Source: Oxalicibacterium faecigallinarum
GTDB taxonomy: Bacteria; Pseudomonadota; Gammaproteobacteria; Burkholderiales; Burkholderiaceae_D
Assembly: GCF_014635705.1 (NCBI RefSeq)
Contig: NZ_BMDI01000002.1
Span: forward strand, 248,001-312,000
Direction of reading: 5' to 3'
Length of the DNA: 64,000 nucleotides
Below are positions 44,754-54,254 of the stretch, in pieces. Below the pieces are notes generated by a model. It made no database searches, was not told where the DNA came from, and was given only the letters and a program-made list of their open reading frames with translations. Made by a program: the position numbers and the translations under genes. Numbering within the stretch: position 1 is the first letter of the stretch; every line of letters starts with the position of its first letter.

Positions 44754-46544
44754 ATGGGCCAGTACAACGCGCCATTACGTGACATGCAATTCGTTCTGCA
44801 TGAATTGCTGCAGGTTTCCGATGAACTGAAGCAACTACCCAAGTACGAGGAAATCGACGCCGACATCATCAATCAGGTGCTGGAGGAGGGGGCCAAGTTC
44901 ACTTCCGACATTCTCTTTCCGCTCAACCATAGTGGCGACCGCGAAGGTTGCAAGCTGGATACGGCGACGCATGAAGTGACGCCGCCAAAAGGCTTCAAGG
45001 AAGCCTACGATCAATACGTGGCGGCGGGCTGGCCAGCATTGTCTGCGGACCCTGAGTTTGGCGGCCAGGGTTTGCCAACCGTAGTGCAAACCGTTTTCCT
45101 TGAAATGCTCAACTCGGCCAATCAGGCATGGACCATGTATCCGGGGCTGTCGCATGGTGCGTACGAGTGCCTGCACAAGCATGGCACCGATGAGCAAAAA
45201 GCGCTGTATCTACCCAAACTGGTTTCCGGCGAATGGACCGGCACGATGTGCCTGACCGAAGCACATTGCGGTACAGACCTGGGCTTGCTGCGCACCAGAG
45301 CCGAACCGCAGGCTGATGGTTCGTACAAACTGACCGGTAGCAAGATTTTCATCTCGGCCGGTGAGCACAATATGTCGCAGAACATTCTGCACCTGGTGCT
45401 CGCACGTTTGCCGGATGCGCCAGCCGGAACACATGGTATTTCCCTCTTCATCGTTCCTAAATTCTTGCCGAATGCCGACGGCACGCCGGGCACGCGCAAT
45501 CCGATTTTCTGCGGTGCGCTGGAAGAGAAAATGGGTATCCACGGCAACGCCACCTGCCAGATGAATATCGATGGTGCGACTGGCTGGCTGATCGGCGAGC
45601 CGAACAAAGGATTGAATGCCATGTTCGTCATGATGAACGCGGCACGGCTCGGTGTTGGCGTGCAGTCGTTAGGCCTGACCGAAGTGGCATATCAGAATGC
45701 CTTGGTCTATGCCAAGGACCGCCTGCAGATGCGTAGCCTGACAGGTCCAAAGGCACAGGACAAGCCGGCTGATCCGATCATCGTGCATCCGGATGTGCGC
45801 CGCATGCTGCTGACGGCCAAGGCATATGCGGAAGGTGGGCGCGCGTTCAGTTCCTACGTCGCCTTGCAGATTGATCGAGAACTCAATCATCCGGATGAAA
45901 AGGTCCGTGCTGAAGCCGCAGATGAAGTTGCACTGCTTACGCCGATCATCAAGGCTTTTCTGACCGATAACGGCTGGATATCGACCTCGGAAGCAATGCA
46001 GGTGTATGGCGGTCATGGCTTCATTTCCGAATGGGGCATGGAGCAATACGTACGCGATTCGCGCATCAACATGATTTACGAAGGCACCAACACGATTCAG
46101 TCGCTCGATCTGCTGGGCCGCAAGATATTGCAGGACAATGGTGTCAAGCTACGCAAGCTGGGCGAGAAGATTCGTTCCTACATTGAAGAAAACGGCCTGG
46201 ATGAGTCCTTGTCCGAGTTCATCACGCCATTGGCTGATCTGGCTTCCAAGGTTGAAAAATTGACGGTCGAGATCGGCATGAAGGCTTTGCGCAATCCGGA
46301 TGAGGTCGGTGCAGCGGCGGTGCCATATCTGCGCGTGGTTGGCCATCTGGTGTATGCGTATCTGTTCACGCGCATGGCCAAGATCGCGCTGGAGAAACAG
46401 GCGCAGGATGAAAAATTCTATCAAGCCAAGCTGGCGACGGCACGGTTCTATTTCGCCCGTCTGCTGCCGGAGACTGCCATGCTGATTCGTCAGGCGCGTG
46501 CCGGTGCCGACAATCTGATGGCGCTGGACGCCGATTTGTTCTAG
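44754..46544 (+). CDS. Acyl-CoA dehydrogenase with C-terminal extension
   Basis: A 596-residue FAD acyl-CoA dehydrogenase of the long form common in Burkholderiales. It has an N-terminal extension of about 40 residues, the ACAD core with CLTEAHCGTDLGLLRTRAEP and the QVYGGHGFISEWGMEQYVRDSRI segment near 415, and a C-terminal extension of about 130 residues. It would introduce the first double bond of beta-oxidation, passing electrons to ETF. The AGGAGG Shine-Dalgarno just upstream is near perfect. It heads a beta-oxidation set with the FadB-like and thiolase genes. Confidence 0.93.
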   Translation: MGQYNAPLRDMQFVLHELLQVSDELKQLPKYEEIDADIINQVLEEGAKFTSDILFPLNHSGDREGCKLDTATHEVTPPKGFKEAYDQYVAAGWPALSADPEFGGQGLPTVVQTVFLEMLNSANQAWTMYPGLSHGAYECLHKHGTDEQKALYLPKLVSGEWTGTMCLTEAHCGTDLGLLRTRAEPQADGSYKLTGSKIFISAGEHNMSQNILHLVLARLPDAPAGTHGISLFIVPKFLPNADGTPGTRNPIFCGALEEKMGIHGNATCQMNIDGATGWLIGEPNKGLNAMFVMMNAARLGVGVQSLGLTEVAYQNALVYAKDRLQMRSLTGPKAQDKPADPIIVHPDVRRMLLTAKAYAEGGRAFSSYVALQIDRELNHPDEKVRAEAADEVALLTPIIKAFLTDNGWISTSEAMQVYGGHGFISEWGMEQYVRDSRINMIYEGTNTIQSLDLLGRKILQDNGVKLRKLGEKIRSYIEENGLDESLSEFITPLADLASKVEKLTVEIGMKALRNPDEVGAAAVPYLRVVGHLVYAYLFTRMAKIALEKQAQDEKFYQAKLATARFYFARLLPETAMLIRQARAGADNLMALDADLF

Positions 46545-46627
46545 TCAACACAACACCGTGATTGCTGATCCAAGGTTGGCGCACAAGAAATGCATCACGC
46601 GCCACCTTCTGTTTTGAAAGGCATTGC

Positions 46628-49015
46628 ATGACCAATTTCATTGTCAAGAAAGTCGCTGTTCTCGGTGCCGGCGTGATGGGTGCACAGATTGCAGCGCACT
46701 GCATCAATGCAAAAGTGCCGGTGATCCTGTTTGACCTCCCTGCCAAGGAGGGCAACAAGAATGGCATCGTCCTGCGCGCGATCGACAATCTGCGCAAGCT
46801 TAATCCGGCGCCGCTTGGATTGCCCGAGCTGGCGGCACAGATCGAGATCGGCAATTACGAAGACGATCTGGAACGCCTGGCTGAATGCGATCTGATCATC
46901 GAGGCGATCGCAGAGCGCATGGACTGGAAGCATGATCTGTATAAGCAGGTCGCGCCGCATGTTGCCGCCGATGCTATCTTCGCCTCTAATACATCGGGTT
47001 TGTCGATCACCAGACTGTCAGATGGGTTGAGTGAGGAACTGAAACCGCGTTTTTGCGGCGTGCACTTTTTTAATCCGCCGCGCTACATGCATCTGGTCGA
47101 ATTGATCCCGACTGCGGCGACACGTCCCGAAATTCTCGATCAGTTGGAAGCTTTCCTCACGACGACGTTGGGTAAAGGTGTGGTGCGTGCTTTTGATACG
47201 CCTAACTTCATTGCGAATCGCGTCGGCATCTTCGGCATGCTGGCAACCATCATCGAGGCGGAAAAATTCGGATTAACGGTGGATGTGGTCGATGATCTGA
47301 CCGGCAGCAAGCTTGGTCGTGCCAAATCCGGTACGTTCCGTACGGCTGATGTCGTCGGACTCGATACGATGTCGCACGTGATCAAGACCATGCAGGATAA
47401 CCTGCACGACGATCCGTTCTATTCCGTTTATCAGACGCCGGCGCTGGTCGGGAAGCTGATTGAAGGCGGAGCTTTCGGCCAGAAGAGTGGTGCAGGTTTT
47501 TATAAGAAAGTTGGCAAGGATATTCTTCGCATCGATCCGGCTACTGCCGACTATGTTCCTAGCGGTGCCAAGGCCGATGATCTGATTGGTCGTATCCTGA
47601 AAGAAAAGGATCCGGCAAAGCGCATGAAGGCGCTGCATGATTCGAGCAATCCGCAGGCGCAGTTTCTGTGGGCGATCTTCCGCGACATGTTTCACTACAT
47701 TGCCGTGCATCTGGAGTCGATTGCGGACAATGCGCGCGAGATCGATTTCGCCATGCGCTGGGGTTATGGCTGGAGCGTTGGCCCGTTTGAAATCTGGCAG
47801 GCTGCCGGCTGGTCACAGATCGCCAACTGGGTCAGGGAAGATATCGATGCCGGCAAGGCATTGAGTCGCGAGCCATTGCCGGCATGGGTGTTCGATGGCC
47901 GTCATGGCGTGCACGTGGAAGATGGTTCATGGTCGCCATCCCAACGTAAAGTCATGCCGCGTTCCGATCTGTCTGTGTATGCGCGTCAGGCATTCCGTGC
48001 AGGTGTGTTCGGTGATCATTCGGTTGGTGGTGCAGCAGCAGGCACGACCGTGTTTGAAGATGATGCCGTGCGCATCTGGCATCAAGATGATGCGGTGCTG
48101 GTGTTGTCGTTCAAGACCAAGATGCATGTGATCAGCCCGGCAGTCACTGCCGGCATTCACAAGGCGCTCGAAGAAGCGGAAACCAATTACAAGGGACTGG
48201 TCATCTGGCATGCCGATGCTGCCGAAGGTGGTGCGTTCTCGGCTGGCGCTGATCTGCAGTCGATGCTCCCGCTCTTCATGTCGGGTGGCACCAAGGCAAT
48301 CGAACCTGAGGTCGTCAAGTTGCAGCAGGCACATCAGGCGATCAAGTATGCCAATGTGCCGGTTGTGGCTGCAGTCGCCGGCCTTGCATTGGGGGGCGGT
48401 TGCGAACTGCTGTTGCATGCGGCACGTCGCGTCGCTGCGATCGAATCGTATATCGGTCTGGTCGAGGTTGGTGTGGGCCTGATTCCGGCGGGTGGTGGTT
48501 TGAAGGAAATTACGGCGCGCGCAGCCGAAGCCGCCAAGGGCAACGACATCCTGCAGTTCCTCAAGCACGCCTACATGCATGCCGCGACGGCCGCGGTGTC
48601 GCGTTCTGCGCTCGAAGCGCAAAGTATGGGCTATCTGAAAGGCGATGATGTCATCGTCTTCAACCCGTATGAGTTGCTGCACGTGGCGCGCAGTCAGGTA
48701 CATGCGATGCATGAGGCAGGCTATCGCGCACCGCGTCGTACGCTGATACCTGTCATCGGTCGTTACGGTATTGCGACGATTGGCGCGCAACTGATCAATA
48801 TGCGTGATGGCGGTTTCATCTCGGCGCATGACTACAAGCTCGGCATGATGATCGCGGAGATCGTCAGCGGCGGCGATCTCGATGCAGGCAGTCAGGTTGA
48901 CGAACAGTGGCTGCTGGACCGTGAGCGCAAGGCCTTCATGGAATTGCTGGATCATCCGAAGACGCAGGAGCGGATCATGGGGATGATGCAATCCGGTAAA
49001 CCCGTTAGAAATTAA
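46628..49015 (+). CDS. Bifunctional 3-hydroxyacyl-CoA dehydrogenase/enoyl-CoA hydratase (FadB/FadJ-like)
   Basis: A 795-residue fusion with the dehydrogenase first. The NAD-binding GAGVMGAQIAAHC lies near 12-24, the dehydrogenase C-terminal domain runs to about 450 and the enoyl-CoA hydratase/crotonase domain follows at about 480-700 (GGAFSAGADLQSM, ALGGGCELLLHAA). The order is the reverse of E. coli FadB (hydratase first), as in the Burkholderiales FadB-like family. It performs hydration and oxidation in beta-oxidation. ATG 46628 gives the typical MTNFIVKKVAVLGAG start. Confidence 0.93.
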   Translation: MTNFIVKKVAVLGAGVMGAQIAAHCINAKVPVILFDLPAKEGNKNGIVLRAIDNLRKLNPAPLGLPELAAQIEIGNYEDDLERLAECDLIIEAIAERMDWKHDLYKQVAPHVAADAIFASNTSGLSITRLSDGLSEELKPRFCGVHFFNPPRYMHLVELIPTAATRPEILDQLEAFLTTTLGKGVVRAFDTPNFIANRVGIFGMLATIIEAEKFGLTVDVVDDLTGSKLGRAKSGTFRTADVVGLDTMSHVIKTMQDNLHDDPFYSVYQTPALVGKLIEGGAFGQKSGAGFYKKVGKDILRIDPATADYVPSGAKADDLIGRILKEKDPAKRMKALHDSSNPQAQFLWAIFRDMFHYIAVHLESIADNAREIDFAMRWGYGWSVGPFEIWQAAGWSQIANWVREDIDAGKALSREPLPAWVFDGRHGVHVEDGSWSPSQRKVMPRSDLSVYARQAFRAGVFGDHSVGGAAAGTTVFEDDAVRIWHQDDAVLVLSFKTKMHVISPAVTAGIHKALEEAETNYKGLVIWHADAAEGGAFSAGADLQSMLPLFMSGGTKAIEPEVVKLQQAHQAIKYANVPVVAAVAGLALGGGCELLLHAARRVAAIESYIGLVEVGVGLIPAGGGLKEITARAAEAAKGNDILQFLKHAYMHAATAAVSRSALEAQSMGYLKGDDVIVFNPYELLHVARSQVHAMHEAGYRAPRRTLIPVIGRYGIATIGAQLINMRDGGFISAHDYKLGMMIAEIVSGGDLDAGSQVDEQWLLDRERKAFMELLDHPKTQERIMGMMQSGKPVRN

Positions 49016-49093
49016 GGGCCGCCCGCGCTATTGCGCAGGCCAATCTCGCCACTTACAAGCTTGGTTTAGAAATCTCTCCTTCAGGAGCAAGAG

Positions 49094-50290
49094 ATGAGCA
49101 AACAAATTCAGGACGCTTACATTGTTGCGGCAACGCGCACGCCGATAGGCAAGGCACCACGTGGGATGTTTCGTAACACAAGGCCGGACGATTTGCTGGT
49201 GCGTGTGCTGCAGTCTGCCTTGGCGCAGGTACCTTCGCTTGATCCTGACGTAATCGAAGATGCGATTGTCGGTTGTTCTTTTCCCGAAGCAGAGCAGGGC
49301 TTGAACATGGCGCGCATGAGCGTATTGCTGGCGGGGTTGCCGAATACGGTTGGTGGTGTCACGGTCAATCGTTATTGCGCTTCCGGACTGACAGCATTGG
49401 CGATGGCGGCGGATCGGATTCGTGTGGGTGAGGCGGATGTCATGATTGCTGCGGGGGCCGAGTCGATGTCGATGGTGCCGATGATGGGACATCATCCGTC
49501 GATGAATATGGGTATCTTCAAGGATGAGAACATCGGCATGGCGTATGGCATGGGCCTGACGGCCGAGCGCGTTGCTACGCAATGGAAAGTGACGCGCGAG
49601 GCGCAGGACGCGTTTGCGCTGCAATCGCATCTCAAGGCGCTGGCTGCGCAGCAGTCCGGCCAGTTCAATGCCGAAATGACGGAAGTCGAGATTGTCGAGC
49701 GTGCGCCGAACCTGAAAAGCGGCGAGATCGATCTGTCCACGCGCATCGTCAATATGGACGAAGGTGCGCGTGCCGATACCAGTCTGGAAGCACTGGCGAA
49801 ACTCAAGCCGGTGTTTTCGCCGAAAGGATCGGTCACGGCAGGCAACAGTTCGCAGACATCGGATGGTGCCGGTGCGCTGATCGTGGTCAGCGAAAAAATG
49901 CTCAAGCAATTCAACCTGACCCCATTGGCGCGATTCGTTTCCTTTTCGGTACGTGGCGTACCGCCCGAGATCATGGGCATTGGCCCACGTGAAGCGATTC
50001 CTGCGGCGTTGAAGGCTGCGGGCCTCAAGCAGGATCAGATGGATTGGATCGAACTCAATGAAGCCTTTGCCGCGCAGGCGCTGGCAGTGATTCAAGACAT
50101 TGGACTGGATCCAGCCAAAGTGAATCCGATGGGCGGTGCGATTGCGCTTGGTCACCCACTCGGTGCAACCGGTGCGATTCGCTCGGCAACCGTGGTCCAT
50201 GCCTTGCGTCGCAACAAGCTGAAATATGGCATGGTGACCATGTGTGTCGGCACGGGTATGGGGGCGGCCGGCATTTTTGAGCGCATGTAG
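49094..50290 (+). CDS. Acetyl-CoA C-acyltransferase (thiolase, FadA-like)
   Basis: A 398-residue thiolase with the nucleophile C95 in VNRYCASGLT. The histidine motif is GHPLGATGA near 352, and the second cysteine lies in MCVGTGMGAAGIFE near the end. It cleaves 3-ketoacyl-CoA, ending the beta-oxidation cycle begun by the two upstream genes. A terminator follows 26 bp downstream, closing the operon. Confidence 0.94.
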   Translation: MSKQIQDAYIVAATRTPIGKAPRGMFRNTRPDDLLVRVLQSALAQVPSLDPDVIEDAIVGCSFPEAEQGLNMARMSVLLAGLPNTVGGVTVNRYCASGLTALAMAADRIRVGEADVMIAAGAESMSMVPMMGHHPSMNMGIFKDENIGMAYGMGLTAERVATQWKVTREAQDAFALQSHLKALAAQQSGQFNAEMTEVEIVERAPNLKSGEIDLSTRIVNMDEGARADTSLEALAKLKPVFSPKGSVTAGNSSQTSDGAGALIVVSEKMLKQFNLTPLARFVSFSVRGVPPEIMGIGPREAIPAALKAAGLKQDQMDWIELNEAFAAQALAVIQDIGLDPAKVNPMGGAIALGHPLGATGAIRSATVVHALRRNKLKYGMVTMCVGTGMGAAGIFERM

Positions 50291-50316
50291 CAGTACTTGT
50301 ATTTTCACGGCCAATC

Positions 50317-50349
50317 AAGCCGCATTGTCGAAAGACCATGCGGCTTTTT
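50317..50349 (+). terminator. Intrinsic terminator after the beta-oxidation operon
   Basis: A 9-bp stem AAGCCGCAT / ATGCGGCTT with a 12-nt loop, followed by T-rich sequence, 26 bp after the thiolase stop. Confidence 0.9.
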
Positions 50350-50366
50350 CCATTTCTTGCGGTGTT

Positions 50367-50383
50367 TGCACTCGCGCGGTGCG
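50367..50383 (+). promoter_or_regulatory. NtrC-like binding site upstream of a sigma-54 promoter
   Basis: TGCACT-N5-GGTGCG closely matches the NtrC consensus TGCACC-N5-GGTGCA. A second half-site-like box TGCACC-N5-CATGCC begins exactly 20 bp further on (50387), i.e. on the same helix face. Both lie about 85-120 bp before the predicted start of transcription, where enhancer sites of sigma-54 promoters usually are. Confidence 0.65.
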
Positions 50384-50462
50384 TTTTGCACCACGAGCAT
50401 GCCCGAACGCATGAATCGGGGCAGTGCAGCCGAAAATTTCTGTTCACAAGCGTTATCTGACA

Positions 50463-50477
50463 TGGCACAGACCTTGC
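50463..50477 (+). promoter_or_regulatory. Sigma-54 (-24/-12) promoter of an ABC importer operon
   Basis: TGGCAC-N5-TTGC matches the RpoN consensus fully in both conserved boxes and in spacing (GG and GC 12 bp apart). The start of transcription would be near 50489, giving a leader of about 90 nt before the binding-protein gene. With the NtrC-like box upstream it suggests induction under nitrogen limitation. Confidence 0.78.
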
Positions 50478-50576
50478 GATATCTCTTTTAACTTGTACAC
50501 AAGATTGTGTTTTCTCAGATCGCGTGCTGTCGGCGTCGATCTATCCCGTTCGATCACCACTGAAAGGAATATCGCC

Positions 50577-51521
50577 ATGTCTAATCGCAGAACCTTTATC
50601 GCTTCCCTGATCGCTGCTTCTTTCGCTGTCGGCGGCATGTCGTCGGCATTCGCCGCGGATCAGGTCATCAAGGTCGGCACCCTTAAACTGATGCACGGCA
50701 TTACGCCGTACTTTTACGACAAGTTCACGCCGCCCGGTTACAAGATTGAAGTGATTCCGTTTGAAACACCGACTGATGGCAAGAATGCAGTCGTCACCAA
50801 ATCGGTTGATTTCGGTACCTATGGTCTGGCAGCGGCTACCTTGGGCGCAGCCGCTGGTGAGCCGGTGGTTGTGATTGCCGCACAGTGCAACCGCGGGATG
50901 GCGGTAGTGGCACGTACCGATAGCGGTATCGACTCGATCAAAGGCTTGAAAGGCAAACGTGTTGGCATCCTGCCGGGCTCGACACAGGAAGTCGTGATCC
51001 TCGATCGTCTCAAGCAGGAAGGCATGACGGTCAAGGACATTACCCCAGTCCGTGTGTCATTCAGCGAAATGGCATCGGCGCTCGAGCGTGGTGACGTCGA
51101 TGCCTATGTGGGTGCTGAGCCAGGCCCATCGATCAGCGTTGGCAAGGGCATCGGCAAGATTGTCGAGTATCCGTACACGACCCCAACCGGCACCGTCAAC
51201 ATGGTCATGACCGCGCATGCCGATACGATCAAGGCCAAGCCGGAGTTGATCAAGGTCTTCCTCAAGATTCACCAACAAGCGACTGACTACGTCATGGCAA
51301 ATCGCGCTGCATTCGTCGATATGTCGGTACAAAAACTTGGTCTGCCTGCCAAGACGGCTGAACTGGCTGCGCCTAATGTGGAACTGACCTGGAAGCTCGA
51401 TGACGACTGGTCCAAGCGTGCGCAGTACTACGGCTCGCAAATGCTGGATAAAAAGCAGATTCGTCGTCTGCCTGACTACAGCACCTTCATCGATGCCAGC
51501 TTCGTCAAACAAGTTAAGTAA
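50577..51521 (+). CDS. ABC transporter substrate-binding protein (NitT/TauT type)
   Basis: A 314-residue periplasmic binding protein. The signal peptide ends in SSAFAAD (cleavage near residue 26), followed by an NMT1/SsuA-type fold (KVGTLKLMHGITPYF, VDFGTYGLAAATLGAAAGEPVVVIAAQ, GLKGKRVGILPGSTQEV). Relatives bind sulfonates, nitrate, taurine, pyrimidine precursors or other small N/S compounds; the ligand cannot be told from sequence. The start has a good AAGGAA ribosome binding site. It is the first gene after the sigma-54 promoter, so nitrogen-linked substrates are favoured. Confidence 0.85.
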   Translation: MSNRRTFIASLIAASFAVGGMSSAFAADQVIKVGTLKLMHGITPYFYDKFTPPGYKIEVIPFETPTDGKNAVVTKSVDFGTYGLAAATLGAAAGEPVVVIAAQCNRGMAVVARTDSGIDSIKGLKGKRVGILPGSTQEVVILDRLKQEGMTVKDITPVRVSFSEMASALERGDVDAYVGAEPGPSISVGKGIGKIVEYPYTTPTGTVNMVMTAHADTIKAKPELIKVFLKIHQQATDYVMANRAAFVDMSVQKLGLPAKTAELAAPNVELTWKLDDDWSKRAQYYGSQMLDKKQIRRLPDYSTFIDASFVKQVK

Positions 51522-51561
51522 TCGCGTCATCGACACATCAATGTTTTAGGAAGGAGTCGTC

Positions 51562-52389
51562 ATGGGACAGGCCGCACTGACGATGGAAGAAAAGAAAAGT
51601 GGAAAAACGTGGCATCCGGCTCGGATCGTCACGCCACTGGTGGTGCCACTGCTGTTGCTGCTGGCGTGGGATCTGGCGGTGCGCATTACCGGCACTTTGC
51701 TGATTCCACCGCCGAAGGAAGTGGGATTGATGTTGTGGGACTTTGCATTCGGTGGCGTGTATGACGATGCTTTCAGCGAAACCTTGTCCCTGCATCTGTG
51801 GAAATCCGTCACCCGTGTCTACGGTGGCTTCTTTGCCGCAGCACTGATTGGTATTCCGCTCGGCTTGCTGATTGGTCGTATCAAGATCATCCGTGATTTG
51901 CTGGATCCAACGCTGCAGTTGTTGCGCCCGGTACCGGTCACGGCTTGGTTGCCGCTGTCGATGATTTTCTTCGGCATTGGTCCAAACGCGGCGATCTTTC
52001 TGGTCTTCCTCGGTGCGTTCTATCCGATTGTCTTCAACACGATATTTGGTGTGAAGTCGGTGGATGGTCGCCTGTTCGAGGCGGCACAGATGCTGGGATG
52101 CAATGGCTCTTCGCTGTTCCGTCAGGTCGTGTTGCCGGCATCAATTCCTTCGATTCTCAACGGCCTGCGTCTCGGCCACGGTTTTGCCTGGATTCTGATC
52201 GTCGTTGGCGAGATGACTGGTGTGCCGGAAGGATTGGGGGCCGTGATCATGGACGGCCGGATGCTGTCGCGTACCGATCTGGTGATCGCCGGCATGATCG
52301 TGATTGGCCTGACCGGTTACACCACGGATCGTCTGCTTGTGCTGTTGAATAACCGTTTGTTGAAATGGAGCCCGCAACATCATGTCTGA
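51562..52389 (+). CDS. ABC transporter permease (SsuC/TauC-like)
   Basis: A 275-residue inner-membrane permease with six predicted helices. The ATPase-docking loop is EAAQMLGCNGSSLFRQVVLPASIPS near 173-197, as in SsuC/TauC/NrtB proteins. AGGAG precedes the start. Its end overlaps the ATPase gene by 8 bp, so the two are made together. Confidence 0.88.
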   Translation: MGQAALTMEEKKSGKTWHPARIVTPLVVPLLLLLAWDLAVRITGTLLIPPPKEVGLMLWDFAFGGVYDDAFSETLSLHLWKSVTRVYGGFFAAALIGIPLGLLIGRIKIIRDLLDPTLQLLRPVPVTAWLPLSMIFFGIGPNAAIFLVFLGAFYPIVFNTIFGVKSVDGRLFEAAQMLGCNGSSLFRQVVLPASIPSILNGLRLGHGFAWILIVVGEMTGVPEGLGAVIMDGRMLSRTDLVIAGMIVIGLTGYTTDRLLVLLNNRLLKWSPQHHV

Positions 52390-53179
52390 AATCTACACGG
52401 AACGCCGGCCCTTACCGGCAATCGATATCAAGGGCGTCGACAAGGTTTTCTCGATCGGCGGCAACAAGGTACAAGCGTTACGCGACGTCAATCTGACCAT
52501 CAACAAGGGCGAGTTCGTTTGTCTGATCGGCGCCTCGGGTTGCGGCAAGTCTACGTTACTTCGCATCATGGCAGGGTTTGAAACCGCGACGACCGGCACG
52601 GCCAATATGTACGGCATGCCGATCGATGGGCCAAGTCCGGAGCGTGGCATGGTGTTTCAGGACTATGGCTTGTTTCCATGGCTGACGGTCAAGGAAAACA
52701 TCGGCTTTGGTCCTCGCCAGCGTAATTTGCCCAAGGCCAAGCTCGACGAGATTTCGGCCTACTACACGGATATGGTGGGGCTGACGAAGTTTGCCGACTA
52801 CTATCCGGGCCAGTTATCCGGCGGCATGAAGCAGCGCGTGGCGATTGCGCGCGTGCTGGCCAATGACTGCGAAGTGCTGCTGATGGATGAGCCGTTCGGC
52901 GCACTCGATGCCCTGACGCGTGAAAAGCTGCAGCAGGATCTGCTTGAAATCTGGGAGCGCACGAAGGTCACGGTCGTCTTTGTCACGCACGCGGTGGAAG
53001 AAGCGGTGATGCTGTCGGATCGTGTTGTCGTCATGACGGCAGGCCCGGGCCGGATCGAGAAAGACATTCACCTCGATCTGGCGCGCCCGCGTGATATCAC
53101 GACGGTTGCCTTCAACGACATTCGTCGCGACATGACGCAATATCTGACCAGTCACGTTTCGACCAAGGTAGCAGCATGA
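52382..53179 (+). CDS. ABC transporter ATP-binding protein (SsuB/TauB-like)
   Basis: A 265-residue ATPase. Walker A is GASGCGKST near 50-58, the signature LSGGMKQR near 143, Walker B VLLMDEP near 163 and the H-loop VTHAVEEAV near 202. It powers the importer formed with the upstream permease. Its stop overlaps the hydrolase start by 4 bp, tying the hydrolase to the transporter operon. Confidence 0.9.
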   Translation: MSEIYTERRPLPAIDIKGVDKVFSIGGNKVQALRDVNLTINKGEFVCLIGASGCGKSTLLRIMAGFETATTGTANMYGMPIDGPSPERGMVFQDYGLFPWLTVKENIGFGPRQRNLPKAKLDEISAYYTDMVGLTKFADYYPGQLSGGMKQRVAIARVLANDCEVLLMDEPFGALDALTREKLQQDLLEIWERTKVTVVFVTHAVEEAVMLSDRVVVMTAGPGRIEKDIHLDLARPRDITTVAFNDIRRDMTQYLTSHVSTKVAA

Positions 53180-54006
53180 GTGAGGCCGCAATTTATCGTG
53201 GCATGGACAAGGCGACGCTGGATGCGGCCTACAACAACAGCAAGGGTGTGACCAATAGCAGCGAATTGCTCGCCGATTTCGATCAGCGTAGCGCCGCTTT
53301 GCGTGCTGCCTATCCGCAGCATCTTGATTTGCGCTTTGGTCCTGCCGAACGCAATCGCGTCGATTATTTTCCTGCAGACAAACCGGGTCCGTTGATGGTG
53401 TTTATCCACGGCGGCTACTGGCAAATGCGGGCCAAGGAAACCTTCAGTTTCCTTGCGGCTGGACCGCTGGCACATGGCTTTCACGTTGCGATGATTGGTT
53501 ACACGCTGGCACCTGAGCAGACCTTGAGCGGCATTGTCGATGAGGTCAGGCTGGGTATTCGGTGGTTGCGTGAGCATGTGAGCGAGCTTGGCGGTGATAC
53601 GCAGCAGATGATTCTTTCTGGCTGGTCGGCTGGCGGACATCTAACCGCAATGTGTCTCGACGAGCCCGGTATCGTCGCCGGTGTTGCCATCAGCGGTCTG
53701 TTCGATCTGGAGCCAATCCGGCTTTCCTATGTGAACGATAAGTTGCGATTGAGTGATGCTGAAGTCGTGAGCATGAGTCCGGCAAAACAAGCTTTGAGCG
53801 CCAAGCCGCTGTTGATCACCTACGGCACTGGGGAGCTCAGCGGACTGCAAGATCAATCGACGTTGTTTGCCAAGTTGCGCAAAGGCTTGCCAGGCAATTT
53901 GTTACCGATAGAAGGTGCCAACCATTTCACTATTCTCGATCAACTGGCCGATCCGCAAGGCGCGATTACGCAAGCCTTGGTGACGTTAAATCGATCAACT
54001 GCTTAG
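53176..54006 (+). CDS. Alpha/beta hydrolase (kynurenine-formamidase/esterase-like)
   Basis: A 276-residue cytoplasmic alpha/beta hydrolase with the oxyanion motif HGGYW near 77, the nucleophile elbow GWSAGG near 155 and a C-terminal histidine in GANHFTILDQ. This HGGxW/GxSxGG pairing is typical of arylformamidase and related carboxylesterases. Being fused by ATGA overlap to a nitrogen-regulated importer, it probably hydrolyses the imported compound (amide, formamide or ester) to release usable nitrogen; that is inference. The exact substrate is unknown. Confidence 0.8.
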   Translation: MSEAAIYRGMDKATLDAAYNNSKGVTNSSELLADFDQRSAALRAAYPQHLDLRFGPAERNRVDYFPADKPGPLMVFIHGGYWQMRAKETFSFLAAGPLAHGFHVAMIGYTLAPEQTLSGIVDEVRLGIRWLREHVSELGGDTQQMILSGWSAGGHLTAMCLDEPGIVAGVAISGLFDLEPIRLSYVNDKLRLSDAEVVSMSPAKQALSAKPLLITYGTGELSGLQDQSTLFAKLRKGLPGNLLPIEGANHFTILDQLADPQGAITQALVTLNRSTA

Positions 54007-54254
54007 TCTTGATCGTGGTTGGACGTGACGGGGAAATCTACCAGGAAAAGACAGGTAAAGCGGACGAGGCGGGATTGCTATTTCCAGTTCTCTACTTTCC
54101 GTTATGTTGTTATAGATGACGCTTGTGAGCTTGCTCGAATAGGAAATGTGTCGATAAAAAGCCTTTTTCTGTAATGGATCGGCACAAAATCGCACGGAAA
54201 AGTTAAACTTGGCCCTATTGATTGCCAGCCTACTTGCTTCTTATTCTTCCTCCC

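Noticed and set aside
47927-48991. 354-codon minus-strand open frame opposite the FadB-like gene
   Set aside because: It is antisense to the crotonase domain and has shadow-type composition.
49028-50314. 428-codon minus-strand open frame opposite the thiolase gene
   Set aside because: It mirrors the whole thiolase gene, has no start context and a His/Arg-rich composition; a coding shadow.
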